From Casuarius casuarius (taxonomy: Eukaryota; Chordata; Aves; Casuariiformes; Casuariidae): a stretch of DNA of 64,000 nucleotides. The DNA lies in assembly GCA_003342895.1 (NCBI GenBank), contig PTFA01000160.1, forward strand, positions 1,776,156 through 1,840,155. The letters are read 5' to 3'. Position numbers and translations under genes: made by a program. The notes under the pieces were generated by a model. That model worked only from the letters and a program-made list of their open reading frames with translations. It had not been told where the DNA came from and ran no database searches. This document shows positions 58,923 to 64,000 of this stretch, piece after piece. Numbering within the stretch: position 1 is the stretch's first letter; each line of letters starts with the position of its first letter.

Positions 58923-61405
58923 CTACAGTAATAGGAATAGTAATATTCCTAACGAGAACAGTTAGAATGACAGCTCTCCTGCTGAGTTTCCAGAGTGCTA
59001 GAGGAACTCTTGTACTTAGTGAAAAGAAAGCAGATGTAAGTGGCATCACTGGAGTCTATAAAGACCCCTGTTATTTTACGTAAGGAAGGACCGTTTCAAC
59101 CTCATGACCAGGCTTGGACACAAAGCCACTAAGCACCATAGCTATATGAATACCTCATATAACCAATTTTTGTTATTGCTTAGAAAAGTGGCTGCACTTG
59201 CTACTCTACTATTTGTTTATGTATTTCTTATCAGTAGAGCATTAACTGAGCAGAGCATGGGACCCCTTCTGCTAGACGCTGATCCCATCACTGATGAAAA
59301 AGCTGATGTGATTTAAAACCTAGAAAAAGAAATGGGAAGAGCAGAGGAAAGCAAATATATTTAGATCCATCATCTTTCACTAAAGATGACATAAAGATGA
59401 CAAAGTTACATGCTCTCCACTGACACTCCTTGGTGCCAGGTAAATCTTTTCCCCTCCATCTTGTATAGCACAAATATCTGAGTACCAAAAAATTCTTAAA
59501 ATATTAATTCTTAGATCATCTCTTAGGGAACTTGTTGGATAATTCCTGAATTACTCTTCCTTCTGTTACTTAGTAAATCCTTTTATATGGGAAAAAGAGT
59601 CCTTCTCTGCTCTGCTTGGATAAAAGTTAAGAGGGTTTCGTCTGCCATGTAAATTGCAGCACTGGGGCCTTTGTTTTCTCTTTTATAAATATCTTTATTA
59701 TTCAGGAGTGAGACAAGGGGAGTGTAGCAAAATGCCGACACAAAAGCAGACACGGTTGCAAGGAGAATGCTTTCCAAAGCTTGCCAAGAACTGACAGAGG
59801 CTCAGTAACTTTCTTAATTTAATAAACAATGAAAAGGGGACACAGTTTAATTCTGCATGTTAGAAAATAGGGAAGATGCACTTTAACCTATTTAAAGCCG
59901 CTAAGACCTGCATGGTTTACAACAGAGATTAATTTAGTCCATTACCTTTTTGCTTTAACAAAAAGCAGCAACTCAGTCATTATTAAAAACAGATTTGTGT
60001 ATAAAAAGTAAATAATTATGTCAGTGCAAAGTCAGTTACATTAGAATGAGGCTGAAGGAGTAAGTTTTGTGGAGATAATTACTGATGACTGATTTCTCTT
60101 TAGAAAGCAAATTTATTTATTTTGTAATATCCACTGTTGAAGAGCAAGACAGCCCATTTGCCAAGCTAGGAAACTACTAAGAGTTATGAAATTTGGATTC
60201 AGAGCTGAACTGAGAGCTGTTGGTATTCGGATTCTGTTTGGCTCTGGCAAGTTCTGGGCTGCCTTGCGTTTCACTTATTTTGTAATAAGTTTTTTCTCCT
60301 GGTTACTCAAGAAGCCAGGCATGACTGGTTTTTAAACAGAGAACTGTACTGTCTACGAGGTCTCTCTCAAACAGTCATGTTAAAAGAAAGATCATATTGT
60401 TTCTAGTTAGTAGTACTTTGACTATTTTATCAATATATTTGTCCATTTTGAGAATAGTTTTATGAATGGGTTAATTGCAAAAAAGAAGCTCAGGCTTTAT
60501 GGAGAAACTGAAAGCTTCAGTTATCTTTTTTTTTTTTCTTTTTTGCGCAAGGGTTATGGGTCCAATATTTCAAGTGCTGCTGCTGCTCATAAAGAAGAAG
60601 ATTTTGATTGATTGCTATGCATGGGGAAAAGTCTCAGCCTGCAGAAGAATCCCTAAAGCAAAAAGGTTTCGGATTCTCAGAGTAAATAAAATTCTACTCA
60701 CAAAGTGGAGACCTTGAGGTGCTTTTGAGCACTGTGTCTTCTGAGTGTTTCTAATGATCTTTTGAGCAGAAGTAAAACTTAAAATATGCAAACACTGAGC
60801 CAGAAATTTCTGTATGTCTCTCAGCAGAAAGGAGCCTCTTGCTTTTGACTTTATAGCTTCAAATTACAAAAGACAATAAAACAAAGAGAGGGCAGAAGAT
60901 GCCACGATAAAGTTGACCTACAACTGTACTTGCAGGACTTGACTGTAGCTGGATAAACTTTGCTGGGAAAATGGAACAGTAACTGTAATAAGGAAATGGA
61001 GCAATGGGAAAAAAATAAGCAGCAGGGAAACCGAAGTCACTAAAAAAAGTCACAAAATCTATTTTGAAAGAAGAAAAAGTATAGATCTTAGCACTGTTGA
61101 AAGAATAAAATGCTAAAACAAAATGAATAATTCAGACAGAACAAGATGGAGAATCTGTTTAGCAACTTGCAATTGATAGGTCTATTTTCGAAAGGAGCAG
61201 AAGTTCAGGAAGTAGCAGTTCCCCAAATCGTACAAACCAATGGACAGAGGGACTAGCAGAGATACTGACAGAACTGCAGTCATGATATTTTGACTCAGAG
61301 ATGTGATCGCTGCTCCACACACGTTAGTGGAGTGCGAGAAGAATAGCAGCTTTGAGGTACGTACTTGATTACAGCAGATAAGGGACAGAGGGCCAGGCAG
61401 CAGCT
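58923..61405. other. no recognisable gene; AT-rich
   Basis: AT-rich DNA with homeodomain-type cores (TAATTAT near 60012, ATAATTACTGATGACTGA near 60074) that could mark a conserved noncoding element, and a T-rich tract at 60525-60544. Short frames (60475-60717 + and others) are unrecognised. Confidence 0.5.
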
Positions 61406-62485
61406 GAATCACAGAACAGCTGCATTGGAAGGGACCTCTGGAGATCCTCTGGTCCAACCCCTCTGCCCAAGCAGGGTCAGCTACAGCAGGTTGCCCAGGA
61501 CTATGTCCAGTCGGGTTTTGAACATCTGCAAGGATGGAGACTCCACAGCCTCTCTGGGAAACCTGTTCCAGTGTTCAACCGTCCTCACAGTGAAGAAATA
61601 TTTCCTTGTGGTCAGGTAGAATTTCCCGTGTTTCAGTTTGGGATCATTGCCTCTTGTCCTGTCACTGTGCACCACTGAGAAGAGTCTGGCCTCATCCTCT
61701 TCACGCTCTCCCATCAGATATTTATAAAGATTTCTAAAATTCCCCCTGAGCCTTCTCTTCTCTTCATCCTTTTTTCCAGGATAAACAGTCTCAGCTCTCT
61801 CAGCTTCTGCTTGTATGAGAGATGCTCCAGGCCCCTGATCATCTTTGCAGCCCTCCACCAGACTCGCTCCAGTAGCTCCATGTCTCTCCCGTACTGGGGC
61901 GCCCAGCACTGGACACAGTGCTCCAGATGCGGCCTCACCAGGGCTGAGCAGAGGGGGAGGATCACCTCCCTCGACCTGCTGGCAACACCCTTCCTAATGC
62001 AGCCCAGGATACCACTGGCCTTCTTTGCCAATGGCTCATGTTCAACTGGTTCATGTTCAGCTTGTCCACCAGGACCCCCAGGTCCTTCTCTGAGAAGCTG
62101 TTCCTGAGCTGGTCAGCCCCCAGCCTCTACTGGTGCAACGGGTTATTCCTCCCCAGGGGCAGAACTTAGTACTTGCCTCTGTTGAGCTTCACAAGGTTCC
62201 TGACAGCCTTCTCCAGCCTGTCGAGGTTCCTCCGAATCGCAGCACAGCCATCTGGAGTATCAGCCGGTCCTCCCAGTCTGGTATCGTCTGCAAACTTGCT
62301 GAGGGTGCATTCAGACCCATCATCCAGATCATTAATGAAGATGTTAAAGAGTACTGGCCCCAGCATCAACCCCTGGGAACATCACTAGTGACTTGTCTGC
62401 AGCTGGACTTGGTGCTGCTAATCACCACCCTCCGAGACTGATTGTTCAGCCACTTTCAAATCCACCTCAAAACAGCAAGGGATGA
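61406..62485 (-). repeat. CR1 LINE, 5'-truncated, with RT and 3' end
   Basis: About 1.08 kb of a CR1 non-LTR retrotransposon on the minus strand. From its 5' break it encodes the end of the reverse transcriptase: a KWLNNQSRRVVI stretch, a [16 protein letters not shown] stretch, the catalytic box FADDT (62294-62280), then SREVILPLCSALVRPHLEHC and the conserved C-terminal part with ARLFSVV, and finally the 3' UTR (61406-61480) ending TTCTGTGATTC. The protein is dead: an in-frame TGA at 62458-62456, a base missing near 62375 in the VPxG region, and the later parts in two further frames (62031-61714; 61909-61481). CR1 ORF2 normally supplies endonuclease plus reverse transcriptase; the endonuclease is absent. 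It is the best-preserved repeat in the window. Confidence 0.95.
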
Positions 62486-64000
62486 ATCAACAAGAAATGA
62501 AGTCATTGTGCAGTTTCTCTTATTACTAAGGGCATGCAGTAAGGAGTCATTTAGGTACTAATGGCATATTTGGGAAGTGTGACAGGAACATAATAGTGTC
62601 ATGGAACAAGAGTACTCTGGTATCCTTATCTGCTAAAAGATGAAGAAAGAATCATCACTTAGAACTGGACAGAAGTCCTCCTGAACAAACACCTGACAAG
62701 AAAGCTGCAAATGCTACTGCAGTTCCTAACAGAGTCTGGCCTGAAGCAGAATTCCATTTACTGTCAGCAAGGGAGTTTCAAAGAGATTCATTTCCTCTGT
62801 GTTGACACTCTGTTCACATGAAACCGATCCCCCCGCTTCAGAGCCTTTCTTTTTGTGGACTGCAGGTTCCTGGAAAGACCCCACAGGTCACTGTTCCCCC
62901 TCCCATACATAACTTAACTTGTATGTTTTTTCCTGCTTTCCTCTGCAACACTAATGATTGGATTCAGCTACAGTCAAGTTTTAGGTAATTGCATTTCCAG
63001 TGGTAGGTAATTGCATTTCCAGTGGTAATGCAGGTGACTATGTCCTGTTCACGTGCTCAGGGCAAGACTAATTGCCAGACCAAGGGCTAGGACACAATTT
63101 CACTCCCAGGTCAGTCTGATAGAGACCACTGCTAGCTCTTTCATCCTCATCTATAGCATGGTTAGTGTCTTTGGATGCTCAGAGTTTATTCAATGAATTC
63201 ATTGCTCATATAGGTCCTTGATCTTACTGCTTTTCCCTTAAGACATAATTTAGTTCTGGCTCTTGGTCTTCTAGAGGTCTTGGATTTGTTATAGGGTGTT
63301 GGAAAACTTGAGTAGAACAAATGTTCTTTGTGCTACTCTAAATTAAATGTTTGTTGCATGGTTATGCACCTGGCAAATGACACTGCTGGAAAATGGTGAG
63401 TTGGGTGGGGAGCCCCAACTTGGAAAGTTTTCATTATCACTGAAGAGACTGTTAGGATAGCTTAAGGAAAAAAACTCCCGTCTCTTTCTCAAAGTCTTTG
63501 CACAAACTCCACACTACCAAAAGAGGTAAGCTAAACAAACAAAAATCATTCATTTAATAGAGCAGAAGGACCAGGGAGTAGAGAATATTTACACAGCCGA
63601 AAAAGAGAAGATAGAGATGTTTATTCTGGAAGTTTTCTGCAGTATGTGGATTGTAGCATTTCTCTCTGATTATATATATAATAGATGAAGGGCTCGATAT
63701 TTCCAGGCATCTAATTAATTTCTCCAAAAGAAACTCTCATCTATTTAAAGTGAACATTATATCATCATAAAGAGGAAAACTGTAGGGAGAAGAATCCAGC
63801 TAGTCTTTCCTGATCATCTTACGCAACAACCCCTGACACAATTAGGATGCCCCTAAGAAGGAATGCACATTAAAGAAAACATTCCAGCCTTTTTTGGTCA
63901 ATCATAAAGACACACCATGAATCTCCAACGAAACACAGGGTCCTCTGTCAGCTTGCAAAATCGCATCGAGAGAGAACAGGAAGTTTACAGAAAATACTTG
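62486..64000. other. no recognisable gene
   Basis: AT-rich noncoding DNA to the right edge. It includes a short (TA)6 run at 63671-63682. Confidence 0.55.
62982..63025 (+). repeat. exact 22-bp tandem duplication
   Basis: TAGGTAATTGCATTTCCAGTG plus one more G is present twice head-to-tail (62982-63003 and 63004-63025) with no mismatch, indicating a recent slippage or duplication. Confidence 0.9.

Noticed and set aside
61365..62441. Plus-strand frames of 84-102 codons
   Set aside because: They are antisense shadows of the minus-strand CR1 element.
1..64000. Prokaryotic defence systems, CRISPR arrays, phage genes, tRNA/rRNA genes, telomeric repeats, endogenous retrovirus LTR pairs
   Set aside because: No repeat-spacer array, operon-like spacing, tRNA B-box arm, TTAGGG array or matched long terminal repeats were seen; all signs point to vertebrate nuclear DNA.

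Overview
This is a vertebrate nuclear window, most likely from a bird. It is A+T-rich and gene-poor, with short CpG-rich patches, abundant splice-like signals and no long intact reading frame of a family I recognise. The bird call rests on CR1 LINE retrotransposons with the avian-type 3' terminus (TTCTGTGATTC at 61406-61416 read on the minus strand; GATTCTATGAT at 48634-48644 on the plus strand). It is supported by older amniote debris: MIR/CORE-SINE-like fragments, much more decayed CR1-like copies, and a palindromic element. I saw no bacterial, phage, CRISPR or operon structure, and no tRNA, rRNA or endogenous retrovirus.

Layout. 1-540 is a CpG island with a (CCCCGG)n run at its edge. A second GC-rich block at 776-1010 ends in a good plus-strand splice donor. 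Together they look like a promoter whose gene body may lie mainly to the left or be noncoding. 1-7 kb is otherwise AT-rich, with a small GC-rich exon-like patch at 3640-3825. 7-12 kb holds a 15-bp minisatellite, a MIR fragment and a palindromic element. 13-29 kb contains several weak minus-strand candidate exons (13936-13429, 16581-16403, 21687-21442, 24378-24175, 28103-27937), each an open frame beside a splice-like signal, and none assigned to a family. 33.95-34.19 kb is an isolated CpG-rich patch. 37-59 kb is a repeat graveyard: MIR-like fragments, three ancient minus-oriented CR1-like copies (43.8-44.8, 50.1-50.2 and 54.6-54.95 kb), one younger CR1 tail at 48.4-48.6 kb, and a 105-bp segment present twice near 58 kb. 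The best-preserved element is a 5'-truncated CR1 at 61406-62485 on the minus strand, with its reverse transcriptase active-site motif still readable.

Confidence. Repeat calls are the firmest. Exon calls are hypotheses: with about 40% GC, runs of 60-100 open codons are expected many times in 64 kb, and splice-like signals are common. Without transcript or cross-species data I cannot say whether any candidate is real, or whether this is an intergenic desert or intronic DNA of a large gene. Percent identities and family names for old repeats come from recalled consensus features, not from a search.
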